Origin: an uncultured Thermodesulfobacterium sp.
GTDB lineage: Bacteria; Desulfobacterota; Thermodesulfobacteria; Thermodesulfobacteriales; Thermodesulfobacteriaceae
Assembly (NCBI GenBank): GCA_938091335.1
Contig: CALLJG010000012.1
Span: 1-64,000, forward strand
Direction: 5' to 3'
DNA length: 64,000 bases
In this document: piece after piece, positions 1-6,698 of the stretch
Layout of the letters: each line of letters starts with the position of its first letter
Numbering within the stretch: position 1 is the stretch's first letter
Position numbers and translations under genes: made by a program
The notes under the pieces: generated by a model
Database searches by the model: none
Seen by the model: the letters and a program-made list of their open reading frames with translations, nothing else
Told to the model about the DNA's origin: nothing

Positions 1-40
1 TAGAAAAATAAGAAAATCACTCTGAAAGATATCATAAAAA

Positions 41-1291
41 TCAAGCCTTCGGAAAACTTATATTATCTTGATTTTGATGTAAAAATAGAAGAGTTGAAGG
101 AAAACTAACAAAAAGATTAAGCTGTCTTTCTTCAAAAAACCTTGTCTCTTTTTTAGTTAGACCTAAAGGAGTTTTTCCCTTTATAGTAATAAAATATTTA
201 GCTTTTTTCAAAGGTACTCCTAATTTTTTTAAACTTTCTATTGAAAGTTCTCCATATTTTCTTGCTTGAATTATTTTCATAGCCAAGATCGGTCCTATTC
301 CAGGAACTCTAATAAGTTCATAATAATCTGCTTTAGTAAGTTCTAAGGGGAAAAATTCTAAATGTCTTAATGCCCAGGCAAGTTTAGGATCTATCTCAAG
401 AGGAAGATTTTCAGAATCTTCAAAAAGTTCTTCTAATTTAAATCCATAAAATCTTATAAGCCAATCTGCTTGATAAAGTCTATGTTCTCGTAAAAAAGGT
501 GGTTTTTCAATAAGAGGTAAATCTTTATCTTTGTTTATAGAGATATAAGCTGAATAATAAACTCTTCTTACCATCCTTTTATGGTAAAGTTTTTCAGAAA
601 CACTTAAAATAGTTTTATCTGTATCAGGAGTTGCTCCAATAATAATTTGAGTGGAAGCAGGAGCCTTTAATCCTTTTTCTTCATAAATTTCTCTTACTAT
701 TTTTAAAGGTTGATAGACCTTAACAAAACTCTTGTCTGGTGCAAGTTTTTTAAGACTCTCTTCAGTAGCAAATTCTAAATTTGAACTTACCCTGTCTGCA
801 ACTCTAAAAGCCTCTTCTATTAGTTCTCTTGATGCACCAGGAATTAATTTTAAATGAATATATCTATTAAAATGATACTTATATCTAAGAATTTTAACAG
901 CCCTTATCATAAGATCCATTGTATAATCAGGATCACGGTAAATACCTGAACTCAGAAAAAGACCATCAATATAATTTTTTTTATAAAATTCTATAGTAAT
1001 ATCTGCTATCTCTTTAGGTGTAAGGATAGCACGTGGAATATCATTTTGTCTTCTGTTTATACAATATTTACAATTATTTATACAAAAATTTGTCATTAAA
1101 ATTTTTAAAAGCGAAATATATCTTCCATTTGAAAGCCAAGTTCGACAAATTCCACTTAAATAAGAATTACTAATATCATAAGGATAGGTTTCTCTTTTCC
1201 CATATGAGCTACTACAAGAATTATCATATCTTGCAGAGATGGAAAGAATATTTAAACGGCTTAAAAGATCTTTTTTTATGTTTTTAGGCAT
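41..1291 (-). CDS. Radical SAM protein of the putative DNA modification/repair family
   Basis: The 416-aa protein has the radical-SAM cluster motif CX3CX2C at C70, C74 and C77 (CINNCKYC), a TIM-barrel-like middle, and a helix-hairpin-helix at about 326-345 (VPGIGPILAMKII) that suggests DNA binding. This arrangement is that of the family usually annotated as 'putative DNA modification/repair radical SAM protein', whose members commonly lie beside a uracil-DNA-glycosylase-like or DUF4130 partner. Its true substrate is unknown. The start codon overlaps the end of the upstream small zinc protein by 8 bp, so the two are co-transcribed. Past its stop, an ATG at position 35 (minus) opens 11 codons that run off the window edge; these could begin the usual partner gene but are too short to identify. 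Family call is firm; function is inference. Confidence 0.85.
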   Translation of the reverse strand: MPKNIKKDLLSRLNILSISARYDNSCSSSYGKRETYPYDISNSYLSGICRTWLSNGRYISLLKILMTNFCINNCKYCINRRQNDIPRAILTPKEIADITIEFYKKNYIDGLFLSSGIYRDPDYTMDLMIRAVKILRYKYHFNRYIHLKLIPGASRELIEEAFRVADRVSSNLEFATEESLKKLAPDKSFVKVYQPLKIVREIYEEKGLKAPASTQIIIGATPDTDKTILSVSEKLYHKRMVRRVYYSAYISINKDKDLPLIEKPPFLREHRLYQADWLIRFYGFKLEELFEDSENLPLEIDPKLAWALRHLEFFPLELTKADYYELIRVPGIGPILAMKIIQARKYGELSIESLKKLGVPLKKAKYFITIKGKTPLGLTKKETRFFEERQLNLFVSFPSTLLFLHQNQDNISFPKA

Positions 1292-1463
1292 CTAGGATTT
1301 TCTTTTCTGATATTTGTAAAGATTGAACTAAATCCTCATAACAATCTTCACAATAATATTTATCTACTTTATACCATTTTTCAGGATATACAATTTGTTT
1401 TTTACAGATACAACAACGAATAACTTCATCACTTTCATCAGTAAATGTATTTTGTTTTTCCAT
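1284..1463 (-). CDS. Small zinc-ribbon-like protein, unknown function
   Basis: A 59-aa protein with two CXXC knuckles, C17-C20 (CCIC, with an extra C18) and C38-C41 (CEDC), spaced as in a small treble-clef or LIM-like zinc finger. The rest is charged. The frame opens with a GTG at 1472, but that codon is fused to the G-run (AAGGGGGGG) that looks like the Shine-Dalgarno site. The ATG at 1463, 8 bases after that run, is the better start. The 3' end overlaps the radical-SAM gene by 8 bp, which implies co-translation and perhaps a joint role. I do not recognise a named family. Confidence 0.7.
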   Translation of the reverse strand: MEKQNTFTDESDEVIRCCICKKQIVYPEKWYKVDKYYCEDCYEDLVQSLQISEKKILDA

Positions 1464-1487
1464 TTTTTTCACCCCCCCTTGATTTAA

Positions 1488-1516
1488 ATGTTAGGATAGA
1501 AATTTATAATTGTCAA
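1488..1516 (-). promoter_or_regulatory. Promoter for the zinc-protein/radical-SAM pair
   Basis: On the minus strand a perfect TTGACA (1516-1511) is followed after 17 bp by TAACAT (1493-1488, 4 of 6 matches to TATAAT). The predicted start near 1481 lies just ahead of the G-run ribosome binding site at 1478-1472. It sits in the 57-bp gap after the 169-aa gene, so the pair can be transcribed independently. Confidence 0.55.
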
Positions 1517-1529
1517 TTAAATTAAATAT

Positions 1530-2039
1530 TTATTTTAACAATTGAGACCATTTTTCAACAAGTTCATCTCTTCTTGGTTTATAAACTGCCTCATAAAAAT
1601 ATCTTTGAGAAAGTAAAACACCTTTATCATAACTTTTAACAATTTCTAAAGCTTGCCTCCAAGCTTCTTCAAACTTTCCTTTAAATCTCGTTTCTACTTG
1701 TTTTTCAAAATCCTCTGGAGTTTGTATTTCTTCTCCGATTACAAATAACCTTTGGTTATTTACTCTAACACAATAAGCCATTTCATCTCCTAATCTTTCA
1801 ATAGAAAAATTTTTTTCTATTTCTTTAATTTCGTTTTCTGAAAATTTACGAATTAGTTTCCATCTCGGAAATTTCACTTTACCTTTAAATCCTCTTAAGG
1901 ATTTAAAACCTTTTTTAGCCGCTGCATAAAAGATAGCTCTATTTAATCCAAAACTTTTAGCCTCTTCCAAGGAAAATCCCAATACATAAGCTCTTGCTGC
2001 TTGAAGAGTAGCCATAACTTGAAACCGACTTATTGACAT
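1530..2039 (-). CDS. Conserved-looking hypothetical protein next to a DNA ligase
   Basis: A 169-aa soluble protein that I do not recognise. The N-terminal 45 residues are predicted helical and alanine-rich (QAARAYVLGFSLEEAK). A basic stretch (GFKGKVKFPRWKLIRKF) follows, then an acidic and helical C-terminal half ending in a mixed-charge helix. There is no signal peptide, membrane segment, cysteine cluster or Walker motif. The basic middle could bind nucleic acid, but that is only a guess from charge. The start has a GGGG-type ribosome site that overlaps the stop codon of the ligase gene 7 bp upstream, so the two are translationally linked. A partner role for the ligase is possible. Confidence 0.75.
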   Translation of the reverse strand: MSISRFQVMATLQAARAYVLGFSLEEAKSFGLNRAIFYAAAKKGFKSLRGFKGKVKFPRWKLIRKFSENEIKEIEKNFSIERLGDEMAYCVRVNNQRLFVIGEEIQTPEDFEKQVETRFKGKFEEAWRQALEIVKSYDKGVLLSQRYFYEAVYKPRRDELVEKWSQLLK

Positions 2040-2046
2040 TTTCTTT

Positions 2047-2622
2047 TTACCCCTTTATTTTTCTCCAATAGTGAGTAGCAATAGGAGCATTTTTAGAAAT
2101 AATATAAGGTGAAGCAAGATTTTTTATAACTATACCTTCAAACCCCTTGTTTAAACATTCTTTTAAAGCCTTTTCCCAATCTTTTAATATTTTGTATTCT
2201 AATAAATAAAAAGGAGGATTAAAATATATACTTTCTAAAATTTTTTTTCTTTCTTTAAGAGGTTTGTCTCCCAAAAACATATTATTTAAAAATATGATGT
2301 CAAATATATAAATTATTGGATCAGCAAATTTAGTTCTTGCTAAGACTGAAGGAATACCTCTTCTTCCTTTGGTAGAATAAAGTTCAGCATCTAATAATGT
2401 ACCATTAGGAAGGTGCCTTAAATAAGAGATTAAATATAAAAGATGTTGGGTCCAATTTGGATTTTTTTCTAATCTTCTTCCCCAAAATTCTATTTTTTCA
2501 TTTTCATATTTTATTATCTGAAGTCTCCATCCATCAATTTTAGGTTCAAAAATCCATTCTCCAATCAATTCCTCTCCAAAATATGGAATAGGTTGCATTG
2601 GGAAAATAGGAGAGAGCTCCAT
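2047..2622 (-). CDS. ATP-dependent DNA ligase, nucleotidyltransferase domain only
   Basis: A 191-aa protein carrying the ATP-dependent ligase motifs in order: motif I EPKIDG with the adenylated lysine K28, the GRR segment (48-50), motif III LLDAEL (E80), IIIa YIFDIIF (105-111), motif IV EGIVIK (162-167) and motif V WRKIK (186-190). It ends one residue after motif V. The OB-fold domain with motif VI, present in typical ligases and in LigD ligase domains, is absent, and no other frame nearby supplies it. It could seal nicks, act as an adenylyltransferase, or need a partner for the missing domain. The downstream 169-aa gene is 7 bp away. There is no Shine-Dalgarno site before the ATG, and a weak promoter (TTGAAA, 17 bp, TAAATT, at 2659-2631) predicts a near-leaderless mRNA. 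Confidence 0.85.
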   Translation of the reverse strand: MELSPIFPMQPIPYFGEELIGEWIFEPKIDGWRLQIIKYENEKIEFWGRRLEKNPNWTQHLLYLISYLRHLPNGTLLDAELYSTKGRRGIPSVLARTKFADPIIYIFDIIFLNNMFLGDKPLKERKKILESIYFNPPFYLLEYKILKDWEKALKECLNKGFEGIVIKNLASPYIISKNAPIATHYWRKIKG

Positions 2623-2688
2623 TTTTAAAAAATTTAACTCTTAAAATTTTATATTTCAAGAAAAGGGTTTATAATTATTAAATAAAAT

Positions 2689-2823
2689 ATGAAGAAAAAA
2701 TTAATCTCAATTTTAGCTCTTGGATCTTTTGCTTCAGCTATCTTTTTAAGAACCTTAATAAAGCCTCCTTTATATATATCTTGGTTACTCTTTAGAAGGA
2801 AAAAGAAAATTAAGGAAAAATAA
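2689..2823 (+). CDS. Possible small membrane protein (44 aa)
   Basis: An ATG-initiated frame of 44 codons encodes a short basic N-terminus, a hydrophobic stretch (LISILALGSFASAIFL), a second moderately hydrophobic patch and a strongly basic tail (RRKKKIKEK). This is the profile of a small single-pass membrane protein. A perfect TATAAT at 2670-2675 lies 13 bp before the ATG, which would give a leader of only a few bases; no Shine-Dalgarno is seen. It lies opposite the minus-strand genes and its last 39 bp overlap the end of the M20 peptidase gene in antisense. It may be chance in AT-rich DNA. Confidence 0.35.
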   Translation: MKKKLISILALGSFASAIFLRTLIKPPLYISWLLFRRKKKIKEK

Positions 2824-3771
2824 GACTTCCACAGCTTTTATAATTTCTTCTATTTTTATTTTCTCTTTTTTAGTATGGCAAAATTCCAAACTTCCAGGAC
2901 CCCAAACTACTACATCAAATTTTTCCTTTAAATTTAAAGCATCTGTCCAAGATTTTATTTCCATGTGAGAAATATTTAATTTAGCCATTTTTAAAGCCTT
3001 TTCAAGATAATTAACTACTTCTCTGCTAATATATCCTTCATAAGCATGTTGTATCTCATATTTACCAAAATTTTTTATAAATTCAATTTTTTTCAAATAA
3101 TCAGATATTTTTTCTATAGGATTAAGAAAAATTTCAAACTTTATTTTGCAAATATTAGGAATTATATATTCTTCTGATCCACTATTAATTTTTAAAGGAG
3201 TAATTTTTAATTTTTTGTCCTTTAATTTATTATAAAGTTCAAAGGCTTTATCTATAGCATTAATACCTATTTCAGGAAAAGCACCATGAGCCTCTTCTCC
3301 TTGAATTTCTACTATAAGTTCAAAACTTCCATAATGTTTAGAAGCTATTTTTAAATTGGTTGGCTCCATTATAATTGCAAACCTACCTTTATTCCAAGAT
3401 TTTACAAATTCTTTTGAGCCAAGACCATCTTCTTCTTCATCACAAAAGAAGGCTAAAGTATAATTAAGTTTTTTCTCAGCTGCAATAAGCATAGCAGTAA
3501 CACTTGCTTTTGCATCACATACTCCTGTTCCGTAAGCGTGAATTCCATCTGTAAAAAATTGATTCTTTATTGAAACTGTATCCAAATGGGTAGCAACTAT
3601 CAAATCTGAATTAGATTGAGTTGCTATATAGTAATCTCCCTCTACTATTTTATATCCTAAATTTATCAAATAGGCTTTTACAAATTCCTTTATTTTATCT
3701 TCTCTTTTACTTAGAGATTCAATTTCTACTAATGTTTTTAGAAGTTTAATGATTTTGTCATTCTCAACCAT
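2785..3771 (-). CDS. M20-family zinc amidohydrolase (DapE/ArgE/LysK-like)
   Basis: A 328-aa di-zinc hydrolase. Metal and catalytic residues are visible in family order: H62 and D64 (ATHLDT), D86 (GTGVCDAK), the E112-E114 run (CDEEEDG), E136 (IMEPTN) and H299 near the C-terminus (FCHTKKE). The dimerisation lid domain lies at about 150-255. At 328 aa it is shorter than E. coli DapE or ArgE and nearer to LysK-type [LysW]-aminoacyl hydrolases, but no lysW or other lysine/arginine gene is here to fix the substrate. N-acyl amino acid deacylase or peptidase are alternatives. Its 5' end overlaps the GNAT gene by 34 bp, so the two are co-transcribed; an acetyltransferase/deacylase pairing is suggestive but unproven. 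Confidence 0.8.
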   Translation of the reverse strand: MVENDKIIKLLKTLVEIESLSKREDKIKEFVKAYLINLGYKIVEGDYYIATQSNSDLIVATHLDTVSIKNQFFTDGIHAYGTGVCDAKASVTAMLIAAEKKLNYTLAFFCDEEEDGLGSKEFVKSWNKGRFAIIMEPTNLKIASKHYGSFELIVEIQGEEAHGAFPEIGINAIDKAFELYNKLKDKKLKITPLKINSGSEEYIIPNICKIKFEIFLNPIEKISDYLKKIEFIKNFGKYEIQHAYEGYISREVVNYLEKALKMAKLNISHMEIKSWTDALNLKEKFDVVVWGPGSLEFCHTKKEKIKIEEIIKAVEVLFFLNFLFPSKE

Positions 3772-4199
3772 TTACCTAATTCTCCTGCTTCTTTAAATCC
3801 AAAATTTTTATAAAATTTAATAGCATTATAATTGGTTTTTCCTACCCATAATTCTGCCATTTTTCTCTTTTTTTCTATTCCATAACTTATAATCTCTTTT
3901 AAAAGAAGGGTACCGATTCCTCTTTTTCTATATTCTGGAATAACAAATATTTCATGTATTTCTAAGACCTTTTCACCTTCATAATTTATCCAATTGGAAT
4001 CTCCAGCTACACATCCTATAAAAATCTTATCTTCTTCTGCTATTATAAAACCCTCTTTATCTCTTTTATAAAGCCACTTGAAATAATTTTTAATGTCACC
4101 TTTTGTTGTATATTTATAATTACTAAATTCTTGATAAGCCTTAATATAACTTTCTGTAAATTTTTCAATATCATCAAGCTTTACTTTTCGAATTATCAT
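3738..4199 (-). CDS. GNAT-family N-acetyltransferase
   Basis: A 153-aa single-domain GNAT fold. Motif A is clear at 84-102 with the acetyl-CoA pyrophosphate loop R91-K-R-G-I-G96, after the beta4 strand IHEIFVIPEY. Motif B follows (YNAIKFYKNFGF), as in amino-group acetyltransferases that place an aromatic residue near the CoA. The substrate cannot be told from sequence. It is the first gene of a minus-strand pair with the M20 hydrolase (34 bp overlap) and is divergent from trmO across only 22 bp. There is no Shine-Dalgarno before its ATG. Confidence 0.85.
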   Translation of the reverse strand: MIIRKVKLDDIEKFTESYIKAYQEFSNYKYTTKGDIKNYFKWLYKRDKEGFIIAEEDKIFIGCVAGDSNWINYEGEKVLEIHEIFVIPEYRKRGIGTLLLKEIISYGIEKKRKMAELWVGKTNYNAIKFYKNFGFKEAGELGKWLRMTKSLNF

Positions 4200-4217
4200 A
4201 TAATATTTAAAATTATA
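4199..4217. promoter_or_regulatory. Overlapping divergent -10 elements between GNAT gene and trmO
   Basis: The 22-bp spacer carries a perfect TATAAT on the plus strand at 4199-4204 (for trmO) and a perfect TATAAT on the minus strand at 4217-4212 (for the GNAT gene). Predicted starts are near 4211 (plus) and 4205 (minus), which gives leaders of about 11 and 6 bases. Clear -35 boxes are not seen; they would lie inside the opposite coding regions. The two promoters cannot both be occupied at once. Confidence 0.45.
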
Positions 4218-4221
4218 AAAT

Positions 4222-4629
4222 ATGGAATATGTTTTTAAACCTATTGGATATGTAAAAACTAAAGCAACTTCTATTCCAAGACATTGGAGTTATTCTGATG
4301 TAGAAGGGGAATTAATTATTAATCCAGAATATAAAGAGGGTCTAAAAGACATAAAACCAGGTGATAAAATAGTAGTCTTGTTTTGCTTTCATAAATCTCC
4401 TCCTTTTACTAAGGATAAACTTATCCAAAGACCACCTCATAAACAAGAACAACCTACCGGGGTATTTAGTACTTGTTCCCCAATTAGACCAAATCCCATA
4501 GGTCTTTCTATATTAGATGTTTTGGAAGTAAAAGAGAATATTATAAAAGTAAAAAGAATAGATATGTTTGATGGAACACCTATTTTTGATATAAAACCTT
4601 TTAAAGCTTATTCAGAAAAAGTAGACTAA
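4222..4629 (+). CDS. trmO: tRNA (N6-threonylcarbamoyladenosine37-N6)-methyltransferase TrmO
   Basis: A 135-aa protein with the all-beta TrmO (YaeB/TsaA) fold: N-terminal KPIGYVKT, a central strand FCFHKS and the signature loop GVFSTCSPIRPNPIG at 80-94 that binds SAM. The family methylates t6A37 of tRNA-Thr(GGU) to m6t6A in E. coli. It covers only the catalytic domain and lacks the C-terminal extension of the E. coli enzyme, as in many thermophile and archaeal members. The residue before S86 is usually Arg in this signature and is Cys85 here. It has no Shine-Dalgarno, and its -10 element (4199-4204) predicts a leader of about 11 nt. It stands alone on the plus strand. Confidence 0.88.
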   Translation: MEYVFKPIGYVKTKATSIPRHWSYSDVEGELIINPEYKEGLKDIKPGDKIVVLFCFHKSPPFTKDKLIQRPPHKQEQPTGVFSTCSPIRPNPIGLSILDVLEVKENIIKVKRIDMFDGTPIFDIKPFKAYSEKVD

Positions 4630-4973
4630 AATTTGAAAAAAAGCTCAACTAAAGCATGGCTCAGTTAAACCTATACCATAATTAGAAATTTTATTAAAAT
4701 TTAATTTTAATAATTTGATTTTATGATAAGTATTATAAGATAACTTAATGAAAAATGATTTTTGATTTTCGTTTTTTTGCTAATATAATTTTGAAAAAAA
4801 CAATTTTTTTAAAAAAATAAATACTTCCGATAATATATATTATGTAAAATTAAAAATGTTTCCAATTTTAATTAAAATTTGAGCCTATCATTTTGCCTTT
4901 TTGCTTACTAATCCTTGAAAAATTTACATGTAAAATAAGTTGAAAAAATAAATTTTTTAGAGTCTGATTAAAT
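4630..4973. other. Long AT-rich convergent intergenic region with no gene seen
   Basis: This 344-bp gap lies between the 3' ends of trmO and panE, so neither gene needs it as a promoter. Every other convergent junction here is 14 bp or less or overlaps. No frame of note is open on either strand. It holds a perfect 12-bp palindrome TTTACATGTAAA at 4923-4934, an AT palindrome in AATTTTAATTAAAATT near 4866-4881, a short hairpin-like A6-TAAA-T6 near 4943-4958, and an imperfect GC-containing hairpin just after trmO (AACTAAAGC..GCTCAGTT, about 4648-4667) that may end its transcript. A decayed gene or an unrecognised RNA is possible. Confidence 0.4.
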
Positions 4974-5912
4974 TTAAATTAAAGCTTCTTTAGCTTTTAT
5001 AATAAGAGTTATAAATTTATTAAAAGGAACATTTATATTTTTCTCCTCTGCAAGTTTAACAATAGCTCCATTTAAAGCTTCTATTTCGGTTTTTTTACCT
5101 GATTTAAGATCATAATACATAGATGGATAATGATTGGCAGTTGGAGGAATAAGCTTTTGATAAAAATATTTTTTATATTCTTCAGCATTATTCCAGTTAA
5201 GTTTTATATTATGAAAGTGAATAACTATAAATATTTCTTCTATAATTTTATCTATCAAAATCCTGGTTTCTTTTTGAGAAGCTAAATCTCCATAACTACA
5301 CTCTAAAATAGCTCCTAAGGGATTAAGGGCACAATTATAAATGATTTTATCCCATAAATCAGAATAAACCTTATTAGAAATTTTTGTGGGTATACCTGCT
5401 TGATTGAATGTATGAGCTATTATTTTTAAAATTTCTTCTGAAATTGCATTTTCAGGTTGCCCTATTACTACATCATCCCCAAAAACTGTAACCTCTGAAA
5501 AACCTGATTCAATAAGCTTTGCTCCAAAAATTATCCTTGAAAGAATTACCCTATTTTTGCCTAAATTTTTAGTGGCAATTTCATAATTTCCATAACCATT
5601 TTGAGCCAAAAGTAATAAAGTATTAGATTTAATAAATTTTTTTATTTGAAAAATTGCTCTTTCAGTATCAAAAGATTTTACTGCAAGAATAATTAAATCT
5701 AAATTAAGATTTTTAATTTCTTCAGGATCTGTAAAAAGTCCATCAATAAAAGTTTCTTTTTCTCCAAAAAGACCTCTAATTTTTAAAGACTTATTCTTTA
5801 AAAATGAGATCTGTGTATTTTTAACAAATCCATATACTTCATTTCCCGCAGTTTTTAAAGATACCGCAAATACAGTTCCAATAGCACCTAATCCAAATAC
5901 TAATATTTTCAC
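4974..5912 (-). CDS. panE: 2-dehydropantoate 2-reductase (ketopantoate reductase)
   Basis: A 312-aa NADPH-dependent reductase that makes pantoate for pantothenate/CoA synthesis. The N-terminal Rossmann motif GLGAIG is at 7-12, AVKS at 77-80, and the C-terminal helical domain has the catalytic K189 with N193 and N197 (DKIIYNCALNPL). The C-terminal signature (SMYYDLKSGKKTEIEALNG) is also present. The start is a GTG preceded by a weak AAGAAG ribosome site. It is the last gene of a gltB-nadE-panE operon, 15 bp after nadE. Related 2-hydroxyacid dehydrogenases share this fold, but the K and N pattern favours PanE. Confidence 0.88.
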   Translation of the reverse strand: MKILVFGLGAIGTVFAVSLKTAGNEVYGFVKNTQISFLKNKSLKIRGLFGEKETFIDGLFTDPEEIKNLNLDLIILAVKSFDTERAIFQIKKFIKSNTLLLLAQNGYGNYEIATKNLGKNRVILSRIIFGAKLIESGFSEVTVFGDDVVIGQPENAISEEILKIIAHTFNQAGIPTKISNKVYSDLWDKIIYNCALNPLGAILECSYGDLASQKETRILIDKIIEEIFIVIHFHNIKLNWNNAEEYKKYFYQKLIPPTANHYPSMYYDLKSGKKTEIEALNGAIVKLAEEKNINVPFNKFITLIIKAKEALI

Positions 5913-5927
5913 TTCTTTTTATTTATT

Positions 5928-6698
5928 TTAAATAAATTTAGGAAATGAAGGCAATTTTCTCTTATGTTCACTTCTTTTTACTAGATCTTTTACATATTCC
6001 ACTTGTTCTAAAGATATGTTTAATTTTTCAGAAATTTTATTAGATTCTATTTTTAAATCAAACATATAATGTAAAATTTTATCAAGAAGAAAATAATTAA
6101 TTTTTAATTCATCTTCATCAGTTTGGTTTTCCCACAAGCCTGCAGATGGTTTTTTTTGAATTATTTTTTCTGGGACTCCGATTTTTTTCGCAAGTTCCCA
6201 AATTTCTGTTTTATAAAGATTTAATAAAGGAGCTATATCACTTGCTCCATCTCCCCATTTAGTAAAATATCCTACTAAATATTCACTTCTATTTGAAGTT
6301 CCTATAACTAGGTAATTTTTAATATTGGCGTAATAATATAAAATCATCATTCTTGTTCTAACCATTAAATTTCCTTTAGCTATTTTATTGGAATTGAATC
6401 CTAAAATTTTTTCTAATTTATCTATTATATTTTTAATAGGAATTATTTTATACTCGGTTCCTAAAATATTACAGATCCATATAGCATCTTTTGTTTCTTC
6501 ATTTTCATAATAGGGTAATATAAGACTGAAAACCTTTTCTTTACCTAAAGCCTTTACTGCTAAAAAAGCTGCTACTGCACTATCAACCCCTCCACTTATT
6601 CCTATTATTACTCCTTTAGCATTAGCTTCTTTTAATCTTTTTTTTATGAAAGATGTAATTTTTTCTATTACTTTTTCATAATTAAGATTTCTCAACAT
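5928..6698 (-). CDS. nadE: NH3-dependent NAD+ synthetase
   Basis: A 256-aa ATP-pyrophosphatase that amidates nicotinate adenine dinucleotide to NAD. The PP-loop SGGVDS is at 35-40, followed by the substrate segment ([20 protein letters not shown]) and the [16 protein letters not shown] region. There is no N-terminal nitrilase-type glutaminase domain, so free ammonia (or ammonia passed from another enzyme) is used. The ATG abuts the stop codon of gltB with no gap, and its ribosome site (GGAGAAGG) lies inside the last gltB codons. Translational coupling with glutamate synthase links two nitrogen-consuming steps. Confidence 0.93.
   Translation of the reverse strand: MLRNLNYEKVIEKITSFIKKRLKEANAKGVIIGISGGVDSAVAAFLAVKALGKEKVFSLILPYYENEETKDAIWICNILGTEYKIIPIKNIIDKLEKILGFNSNKIAKGNLMVRTRMMILYYYANIKNYLVIGTSNRSEYLVGYFTKWGDGASDIAPLLNLYKTEIWELAKKIGVPEKIIQKKPSAGLWENQTDEDELKINYFLLDKILHYMFDLKIESNKISEKLNISLEQVEYVKDLVKRSEHKRKLPSFPKFI

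Noticed and set aside
1-40. Start of a partner gene downstream of the radical SAM gene (ATG at 35, minus)
   Set aside because: Only 11 codons are in the window and they do not match a recognisable N-terminus, so it is not listed as a feature.
4641-4670. Hairpin after trmO as an intrinsic terminator
   Set aside because: The stem is short and bulged and is not followed by a T-run; kept only as a comment in the intergenic entry.
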